In this document: in pieces, positions 25,194 through 33,603 of the stretch
Layout: the number at the start of each line of letters is the position of its first letter
How positions within the stretch are numbered: the first letter of the stretch is position 1
Assembly: GCA_001563325.1 (NCBI GenBank)
Contig: LRSK01000204.1
Span: 1-38,009 of the forward strand
Origin: Candidatus Thorarchaeota archaeon SMTZ1-83
GTDB taxonomy: Archaea > Asgardarchaeota > Thorarchaeia > Thorarchaeales > Thorarchaeaceae
Reading direction: 5' to 3'
DNA length: 38,009 nt
Notes under the pieces: generated by a model
The model's input: only the letters and a program-made list of their open reading frames with translations
The model's database searches: none
Told to the model about the DNA's origin: nothing
Translations under genes and position numbers: made by a program

Positions 25194-26012
25194 ATGTCTG
25201 TAAGAGAAGGAGTCCATGTTGGCACGTGCGGCTGGTCTTATCCTGAGTGGAACGGCGTCTTTTACGGGACTCGCACTCCGATGCTTCAGCAATACCTTTG
25301 CTATTTCGACGTTGCAGAGATAAATGCAACATTCTATGGCCCGCTGAAGGACTCATTTGTCGAATATCTAGCGACTAGTCTTCCAGAGCGCAAGTTCTTC
25401 ACTGCAAAGATTCCTCACAGAGTGACACACAACAATCGCTTGGACCTTTTCTCCGAGGCAGGAGAGCTGCTGACCGAGTTCTTAGTAAAGATGAAACCGA
25501 TGCGCTCGAACTTGGAGGTCCTGTTGATTCAACTTCCCCCATGGGATATAGCTACTTTTGCAAGTCTAGAGTCGTTCCTTTCAGCACTCGACTTCTCGTA
25601 TAGGTATGCCATTGAATTCAGGCACAGAAGCTGGCTCACTCAGAGAGTATGGACTCTTCTAGAAGCCTACGACATCGCATACGTCATCGTTGACGAGCCA
25701 GCTCTACCCATAGACTTGAGAGTGACAACGGATTTCGTCTATTTGCGTCTGCACGGTCATGGAATCAATCCCTGGTACAACTACTGTTTCACGACTAGAG
25801 AACTTGAAGCGTGGAGGGACCGTGTCAACATCCTGACGGAAGAGAATGATTCCGTCTTTCTCTTCTTCAACAATCACTTCTATGGCTATGGTCCGACAAA
25901 CGCATTACAGCTGCTTGACCTCTTGGGAACCATTAACCCACGGCAAAAGGCTAAGCTCAAGCACATGATCCCCCGTGTATCGATGAGTCAGACTACGTTA
26001 GACGAGTTCTAG
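25194..26012 (+). CDS. DUF72 (YecE-like) family protein
   Basis: A TIM-barrel-like protein of unknown function (272 residues). VGTCGWSYPEWNGVFY is the family's N-terminal signature. NATFYGP, FTAKIPHRVTH, LLIQLPP, AIEFRHRSW and FVYLRLHGH follow in the usual order. The length is normal for DUF72. A TIM-barrel hydrolase-type fold is known, but no reaction has been assigned. I chose the ATG at 25194 because GGAGAG lies upstream at good spacing and the product then begins a few residues before the family motif. Two other in-frame starts lie 20-60 bases upstream. It diverges from the SRAP gene. Confidence 0.88.
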   Translation: MSVREGVHVGTCGWSYPEWNGVFYGTRTPMLQQYLCYFDVAEINATFYGPLKDSFVEYLATSLPERKFFTAKIPHRVTHNNRLDLFSEAGELLTEFLVKMKPMRSNLEVLLIQLPPWDIATFASLESFLSALDFSYRYAIEFRHRSWLTQRVWTLLEAYDIAYVIVDEPALPIDLRVTTDFVYLRLHGHGINPWYNYCFTTRELEAWRDRVNILTEENDSVFLFFNNHFYGYGPTNALQLLDLLGTINPRQKAKLKHMIPRVSMSQTTLDEF

Positions 26013-26050
26013 GTCTCTTCCTGCCTATCAGTTCTTTCCCCTCTGCACAG

Positions 26051-26058
26051 AATATAAG
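26051..26058 (+). promoter_or_regulatory. TATA box for the biotin ligase / RNase HIII genes
   Basis: The sequence aatataag is centred about 60 bases before the GTG start of the biotin ligase gene. Transcription would start near 26081, leaving a leader of about 33 bases. Confidence 0.6.
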
Positions 26059-26113
26059 TGTCAAGAGCGAGAACCCCTCATATTCCGATAGCCCCTATAG
26101 AAGGTCAGACTCA

Positions 26114-26905
26114 GTGGTCAATTCAGATGAAATAGTCAAGCAATTGGACCCAAGAGAAGTTGACTTGCGGCTGGTGTGTTTTGGCAAGGTCGACTCAACC
26201 AACGATGTCGCGAAGAGATTCGTGGAAGAAGGTGTGTGCGAGGGCCTTGCAATAGTATCTGATTGTCAGACTGCAGGCCGAGGTCGATTCGACAGAAGTT
26301 GGGAATCGCCGAGGGGGGGACTCTATGCATCAATAGTAGTAAAACCTCTGCTCTCGCCTGCAACTCTTCCTCTCATGGGTTTCATGCTCGGTTGTTCGGC
26401 CGTGTCGGCAATCAAATCATCATCTTTCATTGATGCTCGTCTCAAATGGCCAAACGACATCATAGTCAATGAGAAGAAGGTCGGTGGTATCTTGAGCGAG
26501 GCAGTCACAGAAGGAAATCAGGTGGTTGCCATCATACTGGGCATTGGAATAAACGTCAATCTCCAGCTCGATGATTATCCTGAAGACCTCAGAAAGAGTG
26601 TCACCACTGTTTCACATGAAACCGGCGTAGAGATCCCGATAGAAGATCTTGCAGCATTACTACTGAAAGAAGTCTATGCTAGAATGAGGAAGGTGGAGAC
26701 GCGGCAGACCTTCCAACCAGTACTCACGGAGTATAAGAGCGTCTGTAATACGCTAGGAAAGAGAGTGCGAGTAGAGCAGATTGATAGGACCTTTGAAGGA
26801 ATCGCATTGGATGTAGATGAATTCGGCGCCCTGATTGTGAAGACAGAATCTGGTGAAGAAACTGTTTCAGCCGGAGATGTTCTACATCTCGACCTCAAGA
26901 CATAA
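26114..26905 (+). CDS. birA: Biotin--protein ligase (BirA-type, without DNA-binding domain)
   Basis: It activates biotin to biotinyl-AMP and attaches it to the lysine of biotin carboxyl-carrier proteins. It is 263 residues. Motifs: DSTNDVAK, the adenylate loop AGRGRFDRSWESPRGGLYAS (near 54-73), LKWPNDI with Lys111, KVGGILSE and the GIGINVN turn. The C-terminal SH3-like domain covers about residues 215-260 and ends in GDVLHLDL. There is no N-terminal winged helix, so it is a group I ligase and cannot act as the BirA repressor. The start is a GTG at 26114. It shares a promoter with the RNase HIII gene. A biotin-dependent carboxylase is expected elsewhere, presumably feeding the methylmalonyl-CoA pathway. 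Confidence 0.93.
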   Translation: MVNSDEIVKQLDPREVDLRLVCFGKVDSTNDVAKRFVEEGVCEGLAIVSDCQTAGRGRFDRSWESPRGGLYASIVVKPLLSPATLPLMGFMLGCSAVSAIKSSSFIDARLKWPNDIIVNEKKVGGILSEAVTEGNQVVAIILGIGINVNLQLDDYPEDLRKSVTTVSHETGVEIPIEDLAALLLKEVYARMRKVETRQTFQPVLTEYKSVCNTLGKRVRVEQIDRTFEGIALDVDEFGALIVKTESGEETVSAGDVLHLDLKT

Positions 26906-26913
26906 GATAGAAG

Positions 26914-26928
26914 GGAGTGTCACACTCC
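26914..26928. other. Perfect dyad between biotin ligase and RNase HIII genes
   Basis: Seven-base arms (ggagtgt / acactcc) with a single central base form a 15-base dyad just after the biotin ligase stop codon and 14 bases before the RNase HIII start. The tiny centre suggests a protein-binding site more than an RNA hairpin. It also overlaps the ribosome-site region of the next gene. Confidence 0.4.
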
Positions 26929-26941
26929 TTGGAGCCTTACT

Positions 26942-27790
26942 TTGACGCCAGCAGTTGTTAGGATTGATCCGTCCAAGTTGCAGGAAGCGAAGAGTAGACT
27001 ACTCAAGAGCACGTACGTTACCGAGGTTGCAACAACCAACCAGTATGAGATGTTCAGACTGAGCTGCGAGGGAGGCACTATTATCGCTTACACTAGCGGA
27101 AAGATAGTGGCCAATGATCAGACCAGTGAGGCTCTGCTCCAGAGCACGATACAGGACATGGACTTTGGAGAATCTGCGCACGACCTCATCATAGGTTCGG
27201 ACGAGGCTGGAAAGGGTGAATGGCTTGGCCCTCTTGTAGTTGCGGCAGTGGGTCTTACACCAAGACAATCGGCTGAGCTGCGTGCGCACGGAGTAATGGA
27301 TAGTAAAGAACTCTCAATTGAGCGTATTACCTCATTGGCGGCCGAGATTGAGGACAACAGCCAATCGTTGTACTTGGTCGTCGTACCACCACCGACTTTC
27401 AATGAGAGGCTTGAAGAATTTCGCGAAGAAGGTAAGAACCTGAACGACCTCCTAGCATGGGCACATGCAAAGGCGGTAGCTGAGGTGTACAAGCAGTTGA
27501 AGCCAAGTGAAGATTCGCTTGTGCGAGTGGTGGTAGATGAGTTCTCAAGACATAAGACCCAGAGCCGCCTTGGTCGTGTCATCGATCTAGATACTATAGA
27601 GCTAGTTCAGAAACCGCGTGCCGAAGATATAGTATCTGTTGCGGCAGCGAGCATTGTTGCAAAGAACGCTCGAGAAGACTGGATTGAGTCGGCTTCCGAA
27701 CGACTAGGGCTCGATCTGCGTTCGTTGAAACCTGAAGAGGCACGAGTCCGAGATGACATGCCCCTTTTCGCCAAGAGCAGCTACCTCTAG
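26942..27790 (+). CDS. rnhC: RNase HIII-like ribonuclease H
   Basis: It cuts the RNA strand of RNA/DNA hybrids. It is 282 residues. The catalytic core has IGSDEAGKGEWLGPLVVAA (Asp87, Glu88), VMDSKEL (Asp120) and VVVDEFSRHK (Asp199 and Glu200), the acidic residues of the type 2 fold. The N-terminal 75 residues (MFRLSCEGGTIIAYTSGKIV) fit the TBP-like DUF3378 domain that separates RNase HIII from HII. The gap-and-motif pattern SDE(A/V)GxGxxxGP also fits HIII, not the archaeal HII pattern. HIII is mainly known from bacteria, so its presence here is notable. The start is a TTG, with TTGGAG about 8 bases upstream. It follows the biotin ligase by 36 bases. Confidence 0.85.
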   Translation: MTPAVVRIDPSKLQEAKSRLLKSTYVTEVATTNQYEMFRLSCEGGTIIAYTSGKIVANDQTSEALLQSTIQDMDFGESAHDLIIGSDEAGKGEWLGPLVVAAVGLTPRQSAELRAHGVMDSKELSIERITSLAAEIEDNSQSLYLVVVPPPTFNERLEEFREEGKNLNDLLAWAHAKAVAEVYKQLKPSEDSLVRVVVDEFSRHKTQSRLGRVIDLDTIELVQKPRAEDIVSVAAASIVAKNAREDWIESASERLGLDLRSLKPEEARVRDDMPLFAKSSYL

Positions 27791-27859
27791 TCCTGAATTA
27801 GCGGTACCAAACAGCATTCTTATTAGATTGAGGCAGACGCAGCCCCCAAGGTGCCTTAG

Positions 27860-28948
27860 GTGAGCGAACGCCCACAGAGAACTCTTGGCCTGCTTGACAA
27901 GCTTCTTCCCCTCTGGATCTTGTTAGCCATGGTCTTCGGACTGCTATTGGGGTATCTCTTCCCTGGTGTGGCGGACGCTCTGGATTTCTGGCGGATTGAC
28001 ACTGTTTCGTTTCCTATTGCTATTGGACTTCTCTGGATGATGTATCCTGTCTTGGCCAAGGTCAAGTATGAAGAGCTTGGACGGCTTAAGAGTGAGAGGA
28101 AGCTCTTTGCAACATCCCTTGCTTTGAACTGGCTCATCGGTCCGCTACTGATGTTTGCCCTGGCTTGGGTATTCCTCCCTGACCTCCCCGACTACAGAGT
28201 GGGTCTCATTCTTGTCGGACTCGCAAGATGTATTGCGATGGTGCTTATCTGGAACATGTTGGCAGGCGGCTGCAGTGAAACCTGCGCCGTCTTGGTGGCA
28301 ATCAATTCAATCATGCAGATATTGCTCTATAGCGTTGAAGCATGGTTCTACGTTCAAGTTCTTTCCGACTTCGTGGTACCCGGCTCGGGCTCCGCTGTAC
28401 CCATCTCAATCATCGATATAGCACGCAGTGTTCTGATATTCTTGGGAATCCCACTCGTGGCTGGCATCATCACGAGATTCTCGCTCATCAAGCATAGAGG
28501 GAATGAGTGGTATGATGGAGAGTTTGCGCCTCGACTGGGGCCGACTGCACTCGTTGGGCTCTTGTTCACCATAGTCGTGATGTTCTCATACCAAGGCGAG
28601 AAAATCCTAAGTCTACCTCTCGATGTTCTCAGAATATCACTTCCACTGCTGTCATATTTCATGCTGATGTTCTTTGTTTCCTTTGCCCTGTCACATGTTC
28701 TCGGGTTCAAATACGACAAGAACACGACAATCTCATTCACCGCTGCAAGCAACAACTTCGAGCTGGCAATCGCGGTAGCAATCGGTGTCTTCGGAATTGA
28801 TTCTGGTCAAGCATTGGCCGCGGTCGTTGGACCTCTGATTGAGGTCCCTGTTCTGATTGGTCTCGTCTATGTTGCCATCTGGCTTGGGAAGAAGATACTC
28901 GGGCGGCAGGTTGGGGACCCAATCGAATGCGAAACATCGCCTCTATGA
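27860..28948 (+). CDS. acr3: ACR3-family arsenite efflux permease
   Basis: A membrane exporter of As(III)/Sb(III), 362 residues, ten predicted helices. The helix-4 motif GLARCIAMVLIWNMLAGG carries Cys124, the cysteine known to be essential in characterised ACR3 proteins. The helix-9 segment FTAASNNFELAIAVAIGVFG is also conserved and includes the glutamate needed for transport. No ArsR, ArsM or arsenate reductase lies in the window, so regulation is unclear. The start is a GTG at 27860 behind AAGGTG. Its stop overlaps the stop of the convergent histidine kinase gene by 6 bases. Confidence 0.93.
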   Translation: MSERPQRTLGLLDKLLPLWILLAMVFGLLLGYLFPGVADALDFWRIDTVSFPIAIGLLWMMYPVLAKVKYEELGRLKSERKLFATSLALNWLIGPLLMFALAWVFLPDLPDYRVGLILVGLARCIAMVLIWNMLAGGCSETCAVLVAINSIMQILLYSVEAWFYVQVLSDFVVPGSGSAVPISIIDIARSVLIFLGIPLVAGIITRFSLIKHRGNEWYDGEFAPRLGPTALVGLLFTIVVMFSYQGEKILSLPLDVLRISLPLLSYFMLMFFVSFALSHVLGFKYDKNTTISFTAASNNFELAIAVAIGVFGIDSGQALAAVVGPLIEVPVLIGLVYVAIWLGKKILGRQVGDPIECETSPL

Positions 28949-31900
28949 TATGGAACCGGGGAACCACAGTCGGAACAGAGCCCCTTTCTCGGGCTCCCCC
29001 TCGATTCTGTCCAGGACCTCTATCCTACCCCCGTATTTCGCAAGGATTCGTTTGGCCTGGTGTAGACCTAGGCCACCGTATCGCCGATCCTGGTCAAAGA
29101 TTGCTCCTTTCATCGCGTCCCCAATGCCTGCCCCATCATCGGCGATTGAAACTTCGAATCCCGCTCCCTCCTCTTTCAAGGATACCCAGACGTTCTTTAT
29201 TTCTGCAGGATTGTGTAGAATGGCATTTTCAAGTACGTTTGTGAACAGGTGCCCAACATACTCGTCGGCCTTCACAATCGCCTCGTCTACTTGGTAGTCA
29301 ACTCTCACCTCGACGTTGTCATGCTTGAACTTGAGTGCCCCTACAGCCGCAACAAGCGCGTCTTTCAGAGAGGTGGGTTCCAAGGGTGCTGTAAGCAGAC
29401 CTCTTGTTGCGTGCGCCTTGTCGATTAGAGCCTCAGCTGACTGAACCAAGTCCATGATTCTATCGATAACACCGAAGGCCTCCGGTCGAGTTTCATCAAA
29501 CTGAAGGAGTTCAATGGACATCTGAATCGCTTGGAGCTTGTTTCTAGTGTCATGCCCCAGTAGGTCCAAGTAGAGCATCGATGTGTCTGCCGCAGTCTTG
29601 AGTTCCATCTCAGCCCTCTTTCTTTCTCTTTCCGCAACCACGCGTTCTGTAATATCAACAATCGTTGCTTGAATGGCAATGTCGTCTTCGAACAGTATCT
29701 TGTGCCCTACAGCCTCTACCCATAGCATCTTGCCGTCACTTCGTATGACTCTAAGTGCAACGGGTGCTTCCAAGGGCGGCTCTCCGCTCAGAATGTTAGC
29801 GAACATCTCGATGAGAGGTTTGAAGTCATCTGGATGCACAAGTCTCTCAATATCCTGCGCGCTCAGCGAAAGCAGATCTTCAAGTGAATGTCCCGTCATC
29901 TCAACCATCGCGTTGTTTGCAAAGGCGATCTCAATGGGAAGCCCCTTGACTATGAGGACTCCGAGAGGTGACTGTTCCACAAGCTGTCTGTACTTTGCCT
30001 CCGATTCTCGCAGGGCTTTCTCTGACATCATCTGCCCAGTAACATCTATATCCATGACTTGAAGCGCCGGTCTTCCCTCATACTCTATCTGCTGAACAAA
30101 AGACTCCACGTAACGTACGGACCCATCTTCTCTCAAATATCGGAATCTATGACGTGGAGAAATCTCGCCACCGATTGCTAGTGTTTCGTTTCTTCTCTGA
30201 AGTTCGCCGCGGTCATCAGGATGGATAATACCCCACACATCATCCTCCGTGAACTCTAGAAGTTCTTCGACTGAGTATCCAAGCGTTTCGGCAAACGCAG
30301 GATTCACATACATATATGTCCCGTCCTGTATTATCGCAAGACCCTGCAACAAGTTCTCCACAAGGCTACGGTATCGCTCTTCCGATTTCCGAAGCTCCCT
30401 TTCAGCACGCAGCCGTTCAGTCACGTCTTCTATCGCCATCTGGATTACGTATTGCCCTTCATATTCCACCCTTCTTCCTAGAACCGCCACAAAGCGGACT
30501 TCACCACTTGGCCTTACTACTCTGAACTCCTTGGGCGCGTTGCCCGCAGGATCTCCCTCCAGCAAATCCGCAAAGCGTGATGTCAGTTCCTCATAGTCGT
30601 CTGGATGAATGAGCTCTTGGATTTGGTCAGATGTGAGATTCATTATGTCGTCTGGGATCATATCCAAGATTGTGCCGAATGCCCGATTCGCAAAGGGAAT
30701 GCTAAGGGGTGGCCCTCTGACTATTGCGACTCCTTGAGTGTACTGTTCTACAAGTTGTTTGTATTTAGTTTCTGAGCCCTTCAACGCGAGTTCGGCTGTC
30801 CGTGCTTCACTGACGTCCCTTATGATTGTCAGAACCTGCTCCACTTCCCCTTTCCGTACAATGGGTATCTTTGTCACTTCAGTGAATATCTCCCTCCCTG
30901 CAATTAGAGTTCTCTCTTCAGAAACAAGCGTTTCCTTGTTCTCAAAGACCATTTCGTATTCGTCAAGGACATTGTTCGGAAGGAATGGGAAGATTTCGGG
31001 CAAGCGTTTACCAAGAATATCAGGGTCGAAACCTAGCTCCTCTATCCAATTCTCGAGAACAGGATTGCTAAGGACGACTCTGAGATCAGAGTCCACTACA
31101 TGAATTGGATCTCCTATCGCCAGCAATGTAGTTCTGTATTGTTCCTCTGACTCCCTGAGCGCTGTTTCAGCACGGTCAATCTGGGTGACATCGAATGCTA
31201 CGCCGCCTAGCAGAGTTGGTTTTCCTTCTCTTCGAATTGGAAACTTTGAGGTTCTATAGGAGTGGATGACCCCGTCCTTGTCAGGTACTCTCTGGAGGAT
31301 CTGTGTCGGACCTTCTTTCAACGTTCTCCTATCATCCTCAATCATTGCTGCCGCCAGTTCCTCGGGGAACAACTCTATTGTGTTCTTTCCTGACCATTCC
31401 TCTATGCCGAAACGGCCTCGCATGAAGCTGTTTGCATACAGCATATTGGAATCTTCGTCCTTGATGAACACTGGACCTGGAATGTTCTCAGCGAAAAGTG
31501 CAAACCTCTCCTCGCTCTCCCTTAGGTCTGCCAGCGCCTCAACCTGATCCGTTACATCTCGCACAATGCCTATGAACGACTTCGGGTTCCCCTTGGCATC
31601 TCGTACAACTGCAGCGCTCAACTCTGCCGGGAACCGTGACCCATCTCTCCTGAGCATCGTGTATCTCACGTTTCTGATTGAACCCTCCGCCAGAGTCCTC
31701 TTGAGATTCTCCATGGCCCTCTCGTGGTCTTCTTCCGCAATCAAATCGAATGCGCTTATTCCCATAAGCTCCTCTCTCGAGCTAGCACGATGAAGCCTCA
31801 AGACCTGGTCATTCACGAAAACCAGGTTTCCTTCTAGGTCAGTCAAAGTGATGGCGTCTGGTGATGTGTCAATAAGACCACGATAGAGCTCTTCACTCTC

Positions 31901-32659
31901 CCTGAGGGCTTCTTCAGCTTCTTTGCGAATCGTGACGTCTCGAATGAGCGATTGGTAGCCCTGGAATTCGCCTCCCTTGATTAGGACCGAATTAGTCGTG
32001 TGGAAGTGAATCGTCGAACCGTCTTTGCGAACCCCCCTGGCCTCAATTCCTCCTGGAACGGTTTCCATACGGTCACGACTCTCAGCGAAGGCATGTAGGA
32101 TTGCAGGCATATCATCAGGATGTAGCAGCATGGTGAAACTCTTACCCTCCAGCTCTTCAACCGTGTAGCCGAAAATCTCGGCACCTTTTGCCGTAGACAT
32201 CAGGATTGTACCGTCTTGGTCCGTTCGGAATACTCCATCCGCGAGGTTCTCGTACACAAGTCTATATCGGGCCTCGTCCTCTGACAATGTCTGCTGGGTC
32301 TGTTCACTGGTCAAGACGAATCCCCATCGCGTATTGCGTTCTGAGTCTGCAAAGGAACCTAGACGTACACTTGTCGTTACCTGGTTTCCACTTCGAGTTG
32401 CCCAGTCAATCACCAATCCCGATAGCGTTTTGTTACTTGACTCCGTCAATGAATCTTCGATTTGCCTTCTAGAAGCTGCGTGAACAAGTTCAGGAACTGA
32501 TCGACCCTTGATTTCTTCCTTTGAGAACCCAATCATCGCCGCAAACGGCTCATTTACATACCTGACTGTGAAACTCTCATCCACCACTAGGAATCCTTCA
32601 CTCATGAGATCACAAAGGACCCCACTAGAGATTGTTTCCGTCCAAGGTTCACTCTGCAT
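28943..32659 (-). CDS. Cytosolic sensor histidine kinase with eight PAS domains
   Basis: A soluble kinase of 1238 residues. Eight PAS domains, each about 125 residues, fill residues 12-1000; most are recognisable by a following PAC-type IRDVT / EDVT / VDITER end and an ALRESE-type linker helix. The HisKA-like helix contains LDLLGHDTRNKLQ (His near 1036), the archaeal/Asgard variant of the H-box. The ATPase domain has NVLENAILHN (N box), DDGAGI (G1), then YGGLGLHQAK (G2). There are no membrane segments, so the signals are cytosolic (redox, gas, small ligands or light); ligands cannot be told. No response regulator is adjacent, so the partner is elsewhere. I chose the ATG at 32659 (GGGGTG upstream). 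The 155 bases upstream hold no gene. Confidence 0.92.
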   Translation of the reverse strand: MQSEPWTETISSGVLCDLMSEGFLVVDESFTVRYVNEPFAAMIGFSKEEIKGRSVPELVHAASRRQIEDSLTESSNKTLSGLVIDWATRSGNQVTTSVRLGSFADSERNTRWGFVLTSEQTQQTLSEDEARYRLVYENLADGVFRTDQDGTILMSTAKGAEIFGYTVEELEGKSFTMLLHPDDMPAILHAFAESRDRMETVPGGIEARGVRKDGSTIHFHTTNSVLIKGGEFQGYQSLIRDVTIRKEAEEALRESEELYRGLIDTSPDAITLTDLEGNLVFVNDQVLRLHRASSREELMGISAFDLIAEEDHERAMENLKRTLAEGSIRNVRYTMLRRDGSRFPAELSAAVVRDAKGNPKSFIGIVRDVTDQVEALADLRESEERFALFAENIPGPVFIKDEDSNMLYANSFMRGRFGIEEWSGKNTIELFPEELAAAMIEDDRRTLKEGPTQILQRVPDKDGVIHSYRTSKFPIRREGKPTLLGGVAFDVTQIDRAETALRESEEQYRTTLLAIGDPIHVVDSDLRVVLSNPVLENWIEELGFDPDILGKRLPEIFPFLPNNVLDEYEMVFENKETLVSEERTLIAGREIFTEVTKIPIVRKGEVEQVLTIIRDVSEARTAELALKGSETKYKQLVEQYTQGVAIVRGPPLSIPFANRAFGTILDMIPDDIMNLTSDQIQELIHPDDYEELTSRFADLLEGDPAGNAPKEFRVVRPSGEVRFVAVLGRRVEYEGQYVIQMAIEDVTERLRAERELRKSEERYRSLVENLLQGLAIIQDGTYMYVNPAFAETLGYSVEELLEFTEDDVWGIIHPDDRGELQRRNETLAIGGEISPRHRFRYLREDGSVRYVESFVQQIEYEGRPALQVMDIDVTGQMMSEKALRESEAKYRQLVEQSPLGVLIVKGLPIEIAFANNAMVEMTGHSLEDLLSLSAQDIERLVHPDDFKPLIEMFANILSGEPPLEAPVALRVIRSDGKMLWVEAVGHKILFEDDIAIQATIVDITERVVAERERKRAEMELKTAADTSMLYLDLLGHDTRNKLQAIQMSIELLQFDETRPEAFGVIDRIMDLVQSAEALIDKAHATRGLLTAPLEPTSLKDALVAAVGALKFKHDNVEVRVDYQVDEAIVKADEYVGHLFTNVLENAILHNPAEIKNVWVSLKEEGAGFEVSIADDGAGIGDAMKGAIFDQDRRYGGLGLHQAKRILAKYGGRIEVLDRIEGEPEKGALFRLWFPGSIS

Positions 32660-32814
32660 TGTGCACACCCCAACTCGAAGTCATGTCGAACAGTACATCT
32701 TCGGTGATTCTTGACATAGAACTTGAATCGCGATGACCTTCTCATCGCTCATCTACGGTCCCAGTAGAAACGAAGGGCGATACAATGCTTTTTGATGTTC
32801 TTTGTTTGAACCTC

Positions 32815-33531
32815 TCACTCAACGACCAAGGATTCAGGCTTCTTGACCACTCTATTGAAAGTCTTCCTGTCGTAGAACTCAGCCTGCCTGTTGAGACAGG
32901 CAACAACAACGCACCTAGAACATACGAAGTTGATGACTTGCTTGAGTGAAGGTGTTTCACCTAGCTTCTGTTTCAACTCCTTCGGTTTTGCGCCGAAGAA
33001 TACGGTCTTCTTACTGGCCACTGATTCGAAAACTAGTGTGTTCAATGTCGTCAGAAATGCCCTGGGGTCCTCGTTCTTCTTCCAGAGCTTTAGAATCAGA
33101 GTCATTGTGGCTGCCAGGTCGCACGACAATTCGTAGTGCTGTGGCTTCCATCTCTTCTCATAGCCATCCTCCACAATTCCAACCTCCCACATGGGGAACG
33201 CCTCAAGACCCTCCGGCTTTTCGTGATCCAGGATCTCTTCAACGAGCTTCCCTCCTTCTCGTTCCTTGCCATACCATATGGGCACGCCTCTGGGAACGTG
33301 AGACAAACGGCCGCAGAAAGTATACCACGCCTTCTCTGGTTTCCCTGCCAAGAGCTTTAATACGCGTTCTGTGTTGTCTTGAGGTCTCTCAAGAACATGT
33401 GCAGGCACCCAAGCTGAATGTGTTTCACATCGATGTTGCCCACAGAGTGCACATGGGTATGTAGTCTGAGTTGCTTTGGCCACTCCCAAGCTCTCGCATT
33501 CTGCACAGACGTTCAACAACATCCCATCCAT
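32815..33531 (-). CDS. Zinc-finger protein of unknown function (AN1-like N-terminal finger)
   Basis: A soluble protein of about 238 residues that I do not otherwise recognise. Near the N-terminus is C-x2-C-x14-C-x2-C-x4-C-x2-H-x6-H (from NVCAEC to CALCGQHRCETH and VPAH). The C-x2-C-x4-C-x2-H part is the core of AN1-type zinc fingers, though the final cysteine of that motif is absent. A second CSRC knuckle lies near the C-terminus, followed by basic residues. The middle is predicted mixed alpha/beta, with no catalytic signature. The frame opens at GTG 33549; I prefer ATG 33531, with a GGGTG upstream, but ATG 33522 is also possible. It lies downstream of the CDF gene on the same strand, about 72 bases away. 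Confidence 0.7.
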   Translation of the reverse strand: MDGMLLNVCAECESLGVAKATQTTYPCALCGQHRCETHSAWVPAHVLERPQDNTERVLKLLAGKPEKAWYTFCGRLSHVPRGVPIWYGKEREGGKLVEEILDHEKPEGLEAFPMWEVGIVEDGYEKRWKPQHYELSCDLAATMTLILKLWKKNEDPRAFLTTLNTLVFESVASKKTVFFGAKPKELKQKLGETPSLKQVINFVCSRCVVVACLNRQAEFYDRKTFNRVVKKPESLVVE

Positions 33532-33603
33532 TCTGAGCGGTACACCCACTTCAATGAACAGTCAGTACAGGCGCAATTAAGGATGCCGCTGATGGATACC
33601 AGG

